DNA of 64,000 nt from Mycobacterium sp. 1100029.7 (GTDB lineage: Bacteria; Actinomycetota; Actinomycetes; Mycobacteriales; Mycobacteriaceae), in the NCBI RefSeq assembly GCF_001665235.1, contig NZ_LZSC01000005.1, forward strand, positions 124,001-188,000, in the 5' to 3' direction. Numbering within the stretch: the stretch's first letter is position 1; each line of letters begins with the position of its first letter. The notes beneath the pieces are model-generated. The model saw only the letters and a list, made by a program, of their open reading frames with translations, ran no database searches and was not told where the DNA came from. Made by a program: the position numbers and the translations under genes. This document shows, piece after piece, positions 9,423 to 17,098 of this stretch.

Positions 9423-9677
9423 ATGCCCGATGAAGCCGAGGTCCGGCACGACAAGATCACAGTGCCCGCGCGTCTCAACACAGGCCACGTCAAGGCGCTT
9501 GCGATGCAACAGGCGCAACGCAAGGCCCGCAGGCGCGCTGTGGTCGACCTGCAGCTCGGCGACAGCCATGCAGTCGGAAGCACCGACGACGCCGACCGGG
9601 AGTGGTCATTCAGTTACCGGCTCGGCCCCCAGGGCGGCCGTGCAGCCAGCGCCTCCGCCTCATCCTGGGAACGCTAG
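9423..9677 (+). CDS. Small hypothetical protein
   Basis: An 84-residue hydrophilic ORF (MPDEAEVRHDKITVPARLNT) with GGAAG six bases before its ATG, divergent from the TIGR04255 gene. It contains a basic Gln/Arg helix (MQQAQRKARRR) and an acidic segment. I do not recognise the family. Coding-like composition and placement in an otherwise empty stretch support it; a non-coding alternative remains possible. Confidence 0.4.
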   Translation: MPDEAEVRHDKITVPARLNTGHVKALAMQQAQRKARRRAVVDLQLGDSHAVGSTDDADREWSFSYRLGPQGGRAASASASSWER

Positions 9678-9731
9678 ACCTGCATTTCAATGCCCCACTA
9701 GGACTCGGTGGCCGGCAGCTGCAGCCGACTT

Positions 9732-10091
9732 CTACTCGTCGGCGGCAGCGTCCGCGTCGTCCGCTAGCGCCGCCTGACGGTCAGCTTCGGCAGCTTGACG
9801 GTGGCGATCAGCCGCATTGTGGTGCTCGGCGGCACCACCCACCCCTTCGGCGGCGGCCCGCTCGTGAACGTAGGCAGTCTCTTCGTGTATCCAGCTTGCT
9901 TCTTCATGCAACCTGGCGGCTGCATGGTGCGCCTTGGCCGACCGTTCCCGCGATTGCTCTGCGTTAAGACGTGCCGTCTCGGCGGATTGCGCCGACGAAT
10001 CTCCCTGTGTCGCTGAGTCATCCGCCCGCGCTGCTGCTTCGCGTGCTCGTTGCTCAGCGATCCGGCCCGGATCGTCGCCACTGTCAGGCAT
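9732..10091 (-). CDS. Small Ala/Glu-rich helical protein
   Basis: The 119-residue product is almost entirely Ala, Glu, Arg, Gln and His, with repeated EQRAREAAARADD and HEEASWIHEETAYVHE segments that predict long amphipathic or coiled-coil helices. The start at 10091 (MPDSGDDPGRIAEQ) is preferred because residues before it have unrelated composition and run toward the tRNA-Lys gene. Proteins of this look occur in mycobacteria without known function. No motif beyond the helix pattern is visible. Confidence 0.55.
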   Translation of the reverse strand: MPDSGDDPGRIAEQRAREAAARADDSATQGDSSAQSAETARLNAEQSRERSAKAHHAAARLHEEASWIHEETAYVHERAAAEGVGGAAEHHNAADRHRQAAEADRQAALADDADAAADE

Positions 10092-10211
10092 GCGCCCAGT
10101 GTGACACCGTGTCGTGCTCTGCATCGCAAAGCTGACTCGACGTCGCCCACCGGCCAGCCCAGCGCAGTAGCCGCTGCTGTGACGAAACGCCTGGCTCGAC
10201 GTTCGCATTTG

Positions 10212-10284
10212 TGCCCCCACTAGGACTCGAACCTAGGACCTGCGGATTAAAAGTCCGTAGCTCTACCAACTGAGCTATAGGGGC
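10212..10284 (-). tRNA. tRNA-Lys (anticodon UUU)
   Basis: The 73-nt cloverleaf folds on the minus strand: acceptor GCCCCTA pairs with TGGGGGC, D-arm GCTC/GAGC, anticodon loop CTTTTAA and T-arm CTAGG-TTCGAGT-CCTAG. CCA is not encoded. It stands opposite the next three tRNAs. Confidence 0.96.
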
Positions 10285-10395
10285 GGCGAGGATCCAGGAT
10301 ACTTGGGCCGCAAACGCGGCTCGAACACCGCTCGTTTGAGGATTAGGCCTGCGGTGACCTAAGCTGGCGTGGCTCCCAACGGTAGTTGGACTTTG

Positions 10396-10468
10396 GCCCC
10401 CATCGTCTAGTGGCCTAGGACGCCGCCCTTTCACGGCGGTAGCACGGGTTCGAATCCCGTTGGGGGTA
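10396..10468 (+). tRNA. tRNA-Glu (anticodon UUC)
   Basis: A 73-nt cloverleaf with acceptor GCCCCCA paired to TGGGGGT, anticodon stem CCGCC/GGCGG with loop CTTTCAC, and T-loop TTCGAAT. CCA is not encoded. First of three tandem plus-strand tRNA genes. Confidence 0.96.
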
Positions 10469-10514
10469 CGCGTAACGGCGGCAACGCCGGAGCGAGCAGT
10501 ACGCAGGTAAGCAA

Positions 10515-10588
10515 GGCCCTGTGGCGCAGTTGGTTAGCGCGCCGCCCTGTCACGGCGGAGGTCGCGGGTTCGAGTCCCGTCAGGGTCG
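10515..10588 (+). tRNA. tRNA-Asp (anticodon GUC)
   Basis: A 74-nt cloverleaf with acceptor GGCCCTG paired to CAGGGTC, anticodon stem CCGCC/GGCGG, loop CTGTCAC, T-loop TTCGAGT and discriminator G, as expected for tRNA-Asp. Confidence 0.96.
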
Positions 10589-10623
10589 CCCATCAAGGCG
10601 AGGCACAATATCGGTGCCTTCCG

Positions 10624-10700
10624 GGCCAGGTAGCTCAGTTGGTACGAGCGTCCGCCTGAAAAGCGGAAGGTCGCCGGTTCGATCCCGGCCCTGGCCACCA
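10624..10700 (+). tRNA. tRNA-Phe (anticodon GAA), CCA encoded
   Basis: Acceptor GGCCAGG pairs with CCTGGCC; anticodon stem TCCGC/GCGGA with loop CTGAAAA. ACCA at 10697-10700 gives an encoded CCA end, unlike the neighbouring tRNAs. The accessory region begins immediately downstream, so this 3' end is a possible integration point. Confidence 0.96.
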
Positions 10701-10833
10701 CTCTTCTCTGCATTGACGCGGTGTCATCGAGCCAGTCGAGATTCGTAGCGCCACCGCCTCCCGCGCCCGCGCCGGTAGCTTGGCAGTTCGAGCGACCAGG
10801 CCGTGGTGGTCGCATCCATCAGGTGGAGAAGCC

Positions 10834-11508
10834 GTGGACCCAGACGTTGTCGAGCGTGTTCGCCGGGCCATATACGCCGTGTTCGCTAGCGAGGGCCACG
10901 TGCCGAGCCGGCTCCAGATCCGCGAAACGGCCGCGGTGGACGACGCCCAGGTCGACGAGGCGGTTGCCGAACTCGCGACCCAGCGCCACCTTGCGCTGGA
11001 TCCGTCCGGCGGCATCGTGATGGCTCATCCGTTCACAACCCTCAACCTTGGCTTCTCCGTCATGGGCGAGAGGACCCTTTGGTGGGGTGGGTGCGCCTGG
11101 GACAGCTTCGCCATCCCGCACCTGGTGAACCACGAGCCGAGCGTCCTGGTCGCCACCACCTGTCCCCACTGCCGACGCCCCCTGGCGTGGACGGTCACGC
11201 GTTCCGGACCGCCAGAGGGCAACGAGGTCGCTCACTTCCTTGTGCCGATGGATAGGGTCTGGAACGACGTCGTCTACGCCTGCTCGAACCAGCGCCTCTT
11301 CTGTTCAGAGAGCTGCGTACAGGCATGGCTAACCAACGCCGGCCACACACAGGGTTACATCTTGGATCTCGCTACGCTCTGGCGCCTGGCATCGCGCTGG
11401 TACACCGGACGTCTCGATAGCCCATACCAGCGCAAGGACCCGCCGAGCGCCGCCGAGTACTTCCGTTCCGTGGGCCTGCGTGGGCGCTTCTGGGGGATCA
11501 ACGACTGA
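10834..11508 (+). CDS. Alkylmercury lyase (MerB)-like protein
   Basis: MerB cleaves carbon-mercury bonds in the cytoplasm using two cysteines and an aspartate. This 224-residue protein has the N-terminal winged-helix part (RVRRAIYAVFASEGHVP) and the core block WWGGCAWDSFAIPHL, which aligns with MerB WCALDTLIFPAL and places Cys87 and Asp90 at the catalytic Cys96/Asp99 positions. The segment VVYACSNQRLFCSESC aligns with MerB SFCCHVHFFAS; Cys150 is the nearest equivalent of Cys159. Extra pairs CPHC (110-113) and CSESC (157-161) could form a zinc site not typical of MerB. GTG 10834 follows GGAGAAG. No merA or merR is nearby, so organomercurial activity is uncertain. Confidence 0.72.
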   Translation: MDPDVVERVRRAIYAVFASEGHVPSRLQIRETAAVDDAQVDEAVAELATQRHLALDPSGGIVMAHPFTTLNLGFSVMGERTLWWGGCAWDSFAIPHLVNHEPSVLVATTCPHCRRPLAWTVTRSGPPEGNEVAHFLVPMDRVWNDVVYACSNQRLFCSESCVQAWLTNAGHTQGYILDLATLWRLASRWYTGRLDSPYQRKDPPSAAEYFRSVGLRGRFWGIND

Positions 11509-11828
11509 AGTGTGACGATGCCATAGCAGTGCACCACGACGTCGAGCGTGGGTTTTATCGAATGACATTGCAGTAAGCGGGATTTCGTAACAGGTCTGAG
11601 AAGGCACCTAATCAGAAACGCGCGAGCTGCGATGCCGATGAGGACTTCGTATCGCGCATGCCGTCCACACGCTGACCACCATCACGATCTGATCGCGTTG
11701 CTCCAACGTCAGGCGAGCACGGTTGCGGGCAATTAAGTTGTGAGGCGTCACCGACCACTTTGCTGGACCGCACGGGTCGGCTCAGCACCGGACTCGGTCG
11801 ACAGCCGCGGCATGACCTAGGAGAACCT
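11509..11828. other. Non-coding interval of about 320 bp
   Basis: No convincing gene is seen between the MerB-like gene and the protease. Short open frames have no ribosome site or recognisable motif. One minus-strand frame around 11650-11760 reads RLTLEQRDQI, weakly like the N-terminus of transposase or HTH proteins, but it is too short and broken to call. CTAGGAGAA just before 11829 is the ribosome site of the next gene. Confidence 0.4.
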
Positions 11829-12779
11829 GTGGATCCAGGTATCAGCAGGCGTTCGATCCTGGCGTTGTCGGTGGCAAGTGCCCTCGCCGCAGTGGCGCCG
11901 TCCTGCAGCAACGGGCCCAATAGCCAGCCGCAGAGCGAAAACGAGAGCCAAGAACCCTACGACCTGACGTCCTACGGCTATGACCCGGATGTTCCGGAAC
12001 CCGGGGAGACCGAAAAGCCCAGGCACCCCGGCGAAGTGCCGCCGTCGGCGTCCGTTCGCGCGGAGTGGCTACCGCCGGTCGGTCGGCAAACCATGCCGAA
12101 CTGCTTTGTCTGGGGTTCCGTCTACGGCCTCGCGACGTTCTACGCGGCGCGCAAAAGTCAGACCCCGCCGACGACGACCGATCGGCAGGCCGGACCCGAC
12201 TACGCCTACATCCGGTACGAGATCGCCAACAAGACCGCCGAGAACACCTGTCACGGCGGCCAGATCACCAAATGCCTGAATTGGTTGCGCTCCAATGGTG
12301 GCACCCCGTCGTTGGCCGCGGCGCCCAACCGCAAGCCGGGTGCCAAGCCAACGTGTCGCGTCGAATGGTCGGATTACGGTACGCAGACGATCCCGCCGGA
12401 TCCCAGCTTCCGCATCCCGGAGTACAAGCTCACGCGCATCACGGGAGCCAACGGCCTCGACAACGTTCGTTCGGTGATCGCGTCCGGTATGCCGATGGCC
12501 TTCGGCACCTCGCTGTACACCGATTTCGAGCACTATCGTGGCCAGCCCGCACCCTACGTGGGTAACGGAAAGCTGAGCCGAGACAAGACCGGTAAGAAGG
12601 CCGGCCACGTGATGCTCATCGTCGGCTACGACGACGCGTACACGAAGTCCACCGGCGCCGTCCGAATTCAGAACAGCTGGGGAAGGCGTTGGGGCGAACA
12701 GGGGTTCGTCTGGATGGCTTACGACCCGCTGGAGAAACTGGCTCAGGGACAGGGGTTCTACGTTCCCGAGGCGGCCTGA
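11829..12779 (+). CDS. Exported papain-like (C1A) cysteine protease
   Basis: A 316-residue protein with an N-terminal twin-arginine-like export signal (SRRSILALSVASALAAVAPSC); Cys26 follows an imperfect lipobox, so a lipoprotein is possible. A Pro/Glu/Ser-rich linker precedes the C1 domain. The catalytic elements are all present: oxyanion Gln87 and nucleophile Cys92 in QTMPNCFVWGSVY, histidine in GHVMLIVGYDD, and asparagine in QNSWGRRWGEQGF. There is no long pro-domain of the cathepsin type. GTG 11829 is chosen for its AGGAGA site and because it starts directly before the signal peptide. Papain-fold enzymes are uncommon in mycobacteria. Target unknown. Confidence 0.82.
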   Translation: MDPGISRRSILALSVASALAAVAPSCSNGPNSQPQSENESQEPYDLTSYGYDPDVPEPGETEKPRHPGEVPPSASVRAEWLPPVGRQTMPNCFVWGSVYGLATFYAARKSQTPPTTTDRQAGPDYAYIRYEIANKTAENTCHGGQITKCLNWLRSNGGTPSLAAAPNRKPGAKPTCRVEWSDYGTQTIPPDPSFRIPEYKLTRITGANGLDNVRSVIASGMPMAFGTSLYTDFEHYRGQPAPYVGNGKLSRDKTGKKAGHVMLIVGYDDAYTKSTGAVRIQNSWGRRWGEQGFVWMAYDPLEKLAQGQGFYVPEAA

Positions 12780-12783
12780 GGCG

Positions 12784-13239
12784 CTATTTCGGCGGGAAAC
12801 CGCCGGTGGCGATCGGCCCCCAGCGGCGCGGCGTGATCCTGATCAGACACTTGCCCTGATCGACCATCGCGCGGCGGTATTCCTCCCAGTCTGGGTGCTC
12901 CCCGGCGATCACGCGGTAGTAGTCGACCAACACATCGACGGCCTCGGGCAGCTCGATCACCTCGGCATCCCCGTCGACTTGTACGTACGCGCCGTTGAAG
13001 TCGTCGGAAAGAACCACCACGCTGGCCGACGGGTTGCGCCGGACATTCGCACTCTTGGCCCGCTGCGGATAGGTCGCGATCACGATGCGGCCCTGCTCAT
13101 CGACGCCGCCGGTCACCGGCGAACTGTGCAGCGATTGATCCGAGCGAAACGTCGTCAGCAGCATCTTGTGCCGCGGCCGGATGAACTCGAGGAGTTCGGA
13201 AATTCCGACCACGTCCGCGGTCGCCACCTTGGGAGCCAT
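12784..13239 (-). CDS. PPOX-class F420-dependent oxidoreductase
   Basis: A 151-residue split beta-barrel protein of the flavin/deazaflavin oxidoreductase-B type. Recognisable blocks are LLTTFRSDQSLHSSPVTGGVDEQGRIVIATY, then KSANVRRNPSASVVVLSDDF and a C-terminal KCLIRITPRRWGPIAT, which match mycobacterial F420- or FMN-binding relatives of Rv1155. It may reduce quinone-like or unsaturated compounds; the substrate is unknown. It converges on the protease gene with 4 bp between stops and lies 30 bp downstream of the SDR gene on the same strand. Confidence 0.85.
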   Translation of the reverse strand: MAPKVATADVVGISELLEFIRPRHKMLLTTFRSDQSLHSSPVTGGVDEQGRIVIATYPQRAKSANVRRNPSASVVVLSDDFNGAYVQVDGDAEVIELPEAVDVLVDYYRVIAGEHPDWEEYRRAMVDQGKCLIRITPRRWGPIATGGFPPK

Positions 13240-13269
13240 GAGTTCCAGGGTAGCGACCGCGCGCGTGGC

Positions 13270-14109
13270 CTACTTGAGCATGCTCCCCGCGTCGACCGTG
13301 ACCGGAAGACCTGTGATGTAACGGGATTCGTCCGAGGCCAGAAACAGCACCGCGTTGCTGATGTCGATGGCCTCGACCCATCCGACCGGCAACACGTGCA
13401 TGAACTGCGCGGCGACCTTGAGATCCTCCGGGCCTGGGTTTTCCAGATCCGGCCGGAACAGCTTCATGGTCCCCTCGTTCATGAACATCGGCGTGTTCAC
13501 GTTGGTGGGGTGCACGGAGTTGACCCGAATGAAGTGCTGGCCGAGTTCGACGGCGAAGGTGCGCATCAATCCCACGACGCCGTGCTTGGCCGCGATGTAG
13601 TGACCGGTGTGCGGGTAGGCCTTGAGTCCACCGACGGAGCTTGTCAGGATGATCGACCCGCCCTGGCCCTGCGAAATCAGATGTGGCACACCTGCTTTGA
13701 CAGTCTTCCAGACGCCGGCCAGATTGACGTCGATCATGTCTTCCCAGTCGGCTTCGCTGGTCTTGTCCAGCGTCTGGCCGCCGTTGCCGATGCCCGCGTT
13801 GGCGCAGATGATGTCCAGCCGGCCCAATTGTTCGACGCCGCTGTCCACTGCGGCCTTCAGGGCCGGGTAGTCGCGGACGTCGACCTCGGCGGTGACCACC
13901 CGGCGGTTGAGACCTTTGACCAGATCGGCGGTTTCGGCCAGATCGTCGGGTGTCGACGGCGGGATCTCACTGTTGCTGCTGATCGCAGTGCAGATGTCCA
14001 CCGCGATGATGTCGGCGCCCTCCTGCGCCAGGCGCAGGGCGTGGCTACGTCCCTGCCCCCGGGCCGCCCCGGTGATAAACGCGACCTTGCCCTCAACCCG
14101 CCCACCCAT
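13270..14109 (-). CDS. Mycofactocin-type SDR family alcohol dehydrogenase
   Basis: A 279-residue Rossmann-fold dehydrogenase. The cofactor motif TGAARGQGRSHALRLAQEGA and the insertion between beta-2 and beta-3 (CTAISSNSEIPPSTPDDLAETADLV) are hallmarks of the mycofactocin-coupled SDR group (carveol-dehydrogenase-like), which holds its nicotinamide cofactor tightly and passes electrons to mycofactocin. The catalytic Ser and YxxxK are in SSVGGLKAYPHTGHYIAAKHG. An operator-like palindrome lies 25 bp upstream of the ATG and matches one in front of the ferredoxin-P450 genes, so it is probably controlled by the adjacent TetR. The mycofactocin biosynthesis genes are not in this window. Confidence 0.9.
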   Translation of the reverse strand: MGGRVEGKVAFITGAARGQGRSHALRLAQEGADIIAVDICTAISSNSEIPPSTPDDLAETADLVKGLNRRVVTAEVDVRDYPALKAAVDSGVEQLGRLDIICANAGIGNGGQTLDKTSEADWEDMIDVNLAGVWKTVKAGVPHLISQGQGGSIILTSSVGGLKAYPHTGHYIAAKHGVVGLMRTFAVELGQHFIRVNSVHPTNVNTPMFMNEGTMKLFRPDLENPGPEDLKVAAQFMHVLPVGWVEAIDISNAVLFLASDESRYITGLPVTVDAGSMLK

Positions 14110-14133
14110 GACTGCACCTCACTGCTCGCAAAA

Positions 14134-14149
14134 CTGATCGATCGATCAG
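14134..14149. promoter_or_regulatory. TetR operator-like palindrome upstream of the SDR gene
   Basis: CTGATCGATCGATCAG is a perfect 16-bp palindrome located 25 bp before the SDR start. Its core follows TGRTCGATCGAYCA, also present at 14852-14873. Confidence 0.6.
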
Positions 14150-14205
14150 GATCGTGGCACTAACTGGTTGCCGTTGTCAACAGTGGAGCCGTCGGACGGC
14201 TGGTG

Positions 14206-14838
14206 CTATGCGCGCCGGGTCGTGTCGGGCGCTTTGAGTAGACCCATCAAACGTGCTACGAATGCCCGCAATTCGTCGTGCCCGTGGGTGACGCCGACAG
14301 CACTCTCGTTGCCCAGGCTGCGGGCGGTCTGTGCGATCAGCATCGAGATCGCCACCGGGGGATACTCGTCGAGATCGATGCTGTTGGCGCGCAGCACCAT
14401 TGTGACGGCGGCGGTCTCGATGTCGCGCACCCGTTCGGCAAACGCCTTGAGTTCGGCCCTAATTGCCTTGCGGTGGTTGGCCAACGCCATGAACTCGGCA
14501 TTGAGGGTGGTCAATGCCGAATCGCTGTTCAGCAGCCACAGCGCCTGTAGCGGGTCGTCCTCGGACAGCAGAGCGCGCATTCGACTCAAGGCGCTTTCGG
14601 CACCAGTGCGCAACACCTCGACGAACAGGTCGTCCATTGTCGGAAAGTAGTAATAAACCAGGGCTTGCTTGACGCCGGCCTCCGCGGCGATTCGCCGGGA
14701 AGTGGCTGCGGCATAACCTTCCTCGCGCATGACGCGGGCGGTCGCCTCGATCAACTTTCCGCGGGCTCCGGCGTCGGTGCGGCGAGTCGACGGCGCCAGG
14801 GCCTTGCTTGACCGGTCTGCGCCGCGCGTGGTAGGCAT
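14206..14838 (-). CDS. TetR-family transcriptional regulator of the SDR/P450 module
   Basis: A 210-residue regulator whose HTH reads ARVMREEGYAAATSRRIAAE and AGVKQALVYYYFPTMDDLF, the classical TetR recognition helix. The C-terminal helical domain is unassigned. It is divergent from the ferredoxin gene, with a perfect 22-bp palindrome between them, and a related palindrome precedes the SDR downstream. The likely role is local autorepression and repression of SDR and ferredoxin-P450 until a substrate-derived ligand appears. The ligand is unknown. Confidence 0.87.
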   Translation of the reverse strand: MPTTRGADRSSKALAPSTRRTDAGARGKLIEATARVMREEGYAAATSRRIAAEAGVKQALVYYYFPTMDDLFVEVLRTGAESALSRMRALLSEDDPLQALWLLNSDSALTTLNAEFMALANHRKAIRAELKAFAERVRDIETAAVTMVLRANSIDLDEYPPVAISMLIAQTARSLGNESAVGVTHGHDELRAFVARLMGLLKAPDTTRRA

Positions 14839-14851
14839 ACCGCATCATAGC

Positions 14852-14873
14852 AATTTGGTCGATCGACCAAATT
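14852..14873. promoter_or_regulatory. Perfect 22-bp palindromic operator between TetR and ferredoxin genes
   Basis: The half-site AATTTGGTCGA is followed directly by its exact reverse complement. The core TGGTCGATCGACCA matches the site before the SDR gene. It lies 14 bp from the TetR start and 26 bp from the ferredoxin start, suited to controlling both. Confidence 0.7.
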
Positions 14874-14898
14874 ATGAGATTCGCGGAGGGTGGCACGC

Positions 14899-15093
14899 AT
14901 GCGGGTTCGGGTGGATTCGCGCCTGTGTGAGGCGCACGCCTTGTGCCTGGAGATCGCCCCCGAGGTCTTCGATCTCGGCGGTGACGTCGCGAGCTGCGAT
15001 GAATCACCGAGCGAATCGTTGCGCCACAGCGTGCAGGCCGCAGTCGCCGCCTGTCCACGCCAGGCCATCAGCGTGATCACCGAAGAGGCGTAA
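14899..15093 (+). CDS. [3Fe-4S] ferredoxin, P450 redox partner
   Basis: A 64-residue ferredoxin that should pass electrons from a reductase to the P450 encoded 38 bp downstream. Cluster ligands are in LCEAHALCLEIAPEVF (C-x2-H-x2-C, with His at the fourth-ligand position, typical of 3Fe-4S P450 ferredoxins) and ACPRQAI near the C-terminus. The ATG at 14899 sits 8 nt after GGAGGG; a GTG at 14890 is the alternative. No ferredoxin reductase gene is close. Confidence 0.88.
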   Translation: MRVRVDSRLCEAHALCLEIAPEVFDLGGDVASCDESPSESLRHSVQAAVAACPRQAISVITEEA

Positions 15094-15131
15094 GGCGCCG
15101 CGAATTGCCGCCCGGGAAGGGAATTGGACAC

Positions 15132-16415
15132 ATGAGTGAACTTGCCGACGTCGACTACTTCACCGACGCCGACACCGCGCAAGACCCCTACGCCTATTGG
15201 GACTACCTGCGCGACCAGGGACCGGTGTTTCGGGAGCCGCACCACGGCGTCGTCGCCGTCACCGGCTACCAGGAAGTCCACGCCGCATTCAAAGACGTGG
15301 ATTCGTTCTCCGCGGTCAACGCGATCGGTGGCCCCTTCCCGCCGCTGCCGTTCAGGCCCGAGGGCGACGACATCAGCGAGCAGATCGAAGCGCACCGCCA
15401 CGAGTTCCCGATCTTCGAGCACATGGTGGTCATGGACCCGCCCGAACACGAGAAAGCGCGGTCGTTGTTGGGCCGGCTGCTGACGCCGCGGCGCCTTCAG
15501 GAAAACAACGACTACATCTGGCACTTGGCGGACCGGCAGATCGACGAATTCATCGCAGCAGGGCGCTGTGAATTTCTCGGTGAGTATGCAAAGCCCTTCG
15601 CGACCTTGGCGATCGCCGATCTGCTCGGCGTACCGGACGACGATCGCGCCGAGATTCGCCGCGCGCTGGGGGCCGGCACCGCACCGGGCACCCGGGTGGG
15701 CGCCCTGGATCACGAGCCGGTGGGGAGCAATCCGCTGCAATACCTCGACGACCTGTTCAGTGGCTATATCGCCGAGCGGCGCGAACGACCCCGCGACGAC
15801 GTGCTCACCGGTCTGGCCACCGCCACCTATCCCGACGGATCGACCCCGCCGCTTCTCGAGGTGGTCCGGCCGGCGACGTTCTTGTTCGCGGCCGGCCAGG
15901 AAACGGTGACCAAGCTGTTGAGCTCGGCGGTGCAGGTCCTGGGCGATCAGCCGGAGCTGCAGAAGAGGCTGCGCGAGGACCGCAGTTTGATCGGCTCGTT
16001 CATCGAAGAGTCGCTGCGCATGCAGAGCCCGACCAAGGTCGATTTCCGGTTGGCGCGCAAGACCACCACGCTCGGTGGCGTGCACATCCCGGCCGGCACG
16101 GTGCTGATGCTGTGCCTGGGTGCAGCCAACCGCGATCCGCGAAAGTTCGAGAATCCCAACGAGTTCCAGGTCGACCGGAAGAATGTGCGTGAGCACATCG
16201 CCTTCGGTCGCGGTATTCACACCTGCGCGGGCGCTCCGCTCGCGCGCGTGGAAGGGCACGTCACGATCAATCGGCTCCTTGACCGCACCCACGACTTGGC
16301 GATCAGCGCGGCCCGGCACGGTGCGCCGGCCAACCGCCGATACGGCTATACGCCGACCTTTCTGCTGCGCGGCCTGGAGCAATTGCACATCGAATTCACC
16401 CGGGCTGACGGCTAG
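15132..16415 (+). CDS. Cytochrome P450
   Basis: A 427-residue soluble P450. Landmarks: I-helix oxygen-activation segment FAAGQETVTKL (Gln-Glu-Thr rather than the usual Gly-x-Glu/Asp-Thr), K-helix ExxR in EESLR, and the haem loop FGRGIHTCAGAPLARVEG with the cysteine thiolate. The ATG at 15132 (MSELADVDYFTD) is preferred over one nine codons upstream. It follows its ferredoxin and is presumably under the TGRTCGATCGAYCA operator. The sequence does not allow me to name the CYP family; hydroxylation of a terpenoid, steroid or fatty acid is a guess. Confidence 0.9.
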   Translation: MSELADVDYFTDADTAQDPYAYWDYLRDQGPVFREPHHGVVAVTGYQEVHAAFKDVDSFSAVNAIGGPFPPLPFRPEGDDISEQIEAHRHEFPIFEHMVVMDPPEHEKARSLLGRLLTPRRLQENNDYIWHLADRQIDEFIAAGRCEFLGEYAKPFATLAIADLLGVPDDDRAEIRRALGAGTAPGTRVGALDHEPVGSNPLQYLDDLFSGYIAERRERPRDDVLTGLATATYPDGSTPPLLEVVRPATFLFAAGQETVTKLLSSAVQVLGDQPELQKRLREDRSLIGSFIEESLRMQSPTKVDFRLARKTTTLGGVHIPAGTVLMLCLGAANRDPRKFENPNEFQVDRKNVREHIAFGRGIHTCAGAPLARVEGHVTINRLLDRTHDLAISAARHGAPANRRYGYTPTFLLRGLEQLHIEFTRADG

Positions 16416-16903
16416 ATCGGGGTGATGATTTCCGAAGTGAAGAAGTCGATCGGCCGCTGCGAGTGCGGGGACGGGCGGTCAACGAAAACCCAGACGCCCG
16501 TGGTCCCTGTGGCCAGCGCGCCCTGCACCGTCACGGAGCCGGCTCCGCTGCCGTCGGTGTCGATACCGCCAGCGGTGACGCCCGGGTCGCCGGCGCCGCA
16601 GCCCGGTGACGTCCTGGGCGACTGGATCAGTCTGACGTTGTAATGGGCGCCCGGGGCGGCCGCCTCGATTTGCACCTGAGCGACAACGTCGTTTCCGGTC
16701 CTGCTGATGACGCTGTGGCCGGTGCCCACCCCATTTGTCGCCACGTTTACCGCCCACGTGAAGTCGCACGCGCGGAATTTCGCAGTCAACGGTATGAAGG
16801 TCGAGGAGCTGGCGTCCGCTGCCGCGGTGCCCGTGGCACCCCAGAACGTTGCGGCCCCAAGCGTATTGGCGCTAATAAACAACAGCGCGATGAGTTTTCG
16901 CAT
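16412..16903 (-). CDS. Secreted protein of unknown function
   Basis: A 163-residue protein with a clear Sec signal peptide (MRKLIALLFISANTLGAATF, likely cleaved after the Ala run near residue 30). The mature part is Thr/Gly/Val-rich and probably beta-rich, with two cysteines (FRACDF and SPGCGAG) that could form a disulphide. It resembles small exported mycobacterial proteins of unknown role. Its stop overlaps the P450 stop by 4 bp in convergent orientation. Confidence 0.7.
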   Translation of the reverse strand: MRKLIALLFISANTLGAATFWGATGTAAADASSSTFIPLTAKFRACDFTWAVNVATNGVGTGHSVISRTGNDVVAQVQIEAAAPGAHYNVRLIQSPRTSPGCGAGDPGVTAGGIDTDGSGAGSVTVQGALATGTTGVWVFVDRPSPHSQRPIDFFTSEIITPI

Positions 16904-17098
16904 CTAATTCCTGACGCATGATTTCTGCCAAAGATATGTTAGGAACGTATCAAAGTAGTGAACGACATCGCCCATACAGCACTGAACAGTTAGGCAAATC
17001 ACACGGCCGGGAAATATGCGGCCAGTTCACACGCATGGTGAGCGCGAGTGTTCACAGCAAAGTGAGTTTCGTTTTCCGGCCGAGTAGTTCGCCGGCCG
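16904..17098. other. AT-richer intergenic stretch upstream of the secreted protein gene
   Basis: The stretch just upstream of 16903 is AT-rich compared with its surroundings (around 16905-17000) and probably holds the promoter of the secreted-protein gene. A 74-codon plus-strand open frame here has no ribosome site or family resemblance and is not called. Confidence 0.3.

Noticed and set aside
10624..11508. Integrated element with attachment site at tRNA-Phe
   Set aside because: No integrase gene and no second copy of the tRNA 3' end were noticed. It remains only a hypothesis about the accessory region.
11612..11920. Possible transposase or HTH remnant in the gap before the papain-like gene
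   Set aside because: Only a short LTLEQRDQI-like fragment is seen; no terminal repeats or further transposase motifs.
14751..16388. A 545-codon minus-strand open frame opposite the ferredoxin and P450
   Set aside because: Both plus-strand genes have complete catalytic signatures; the antisense reading has none.
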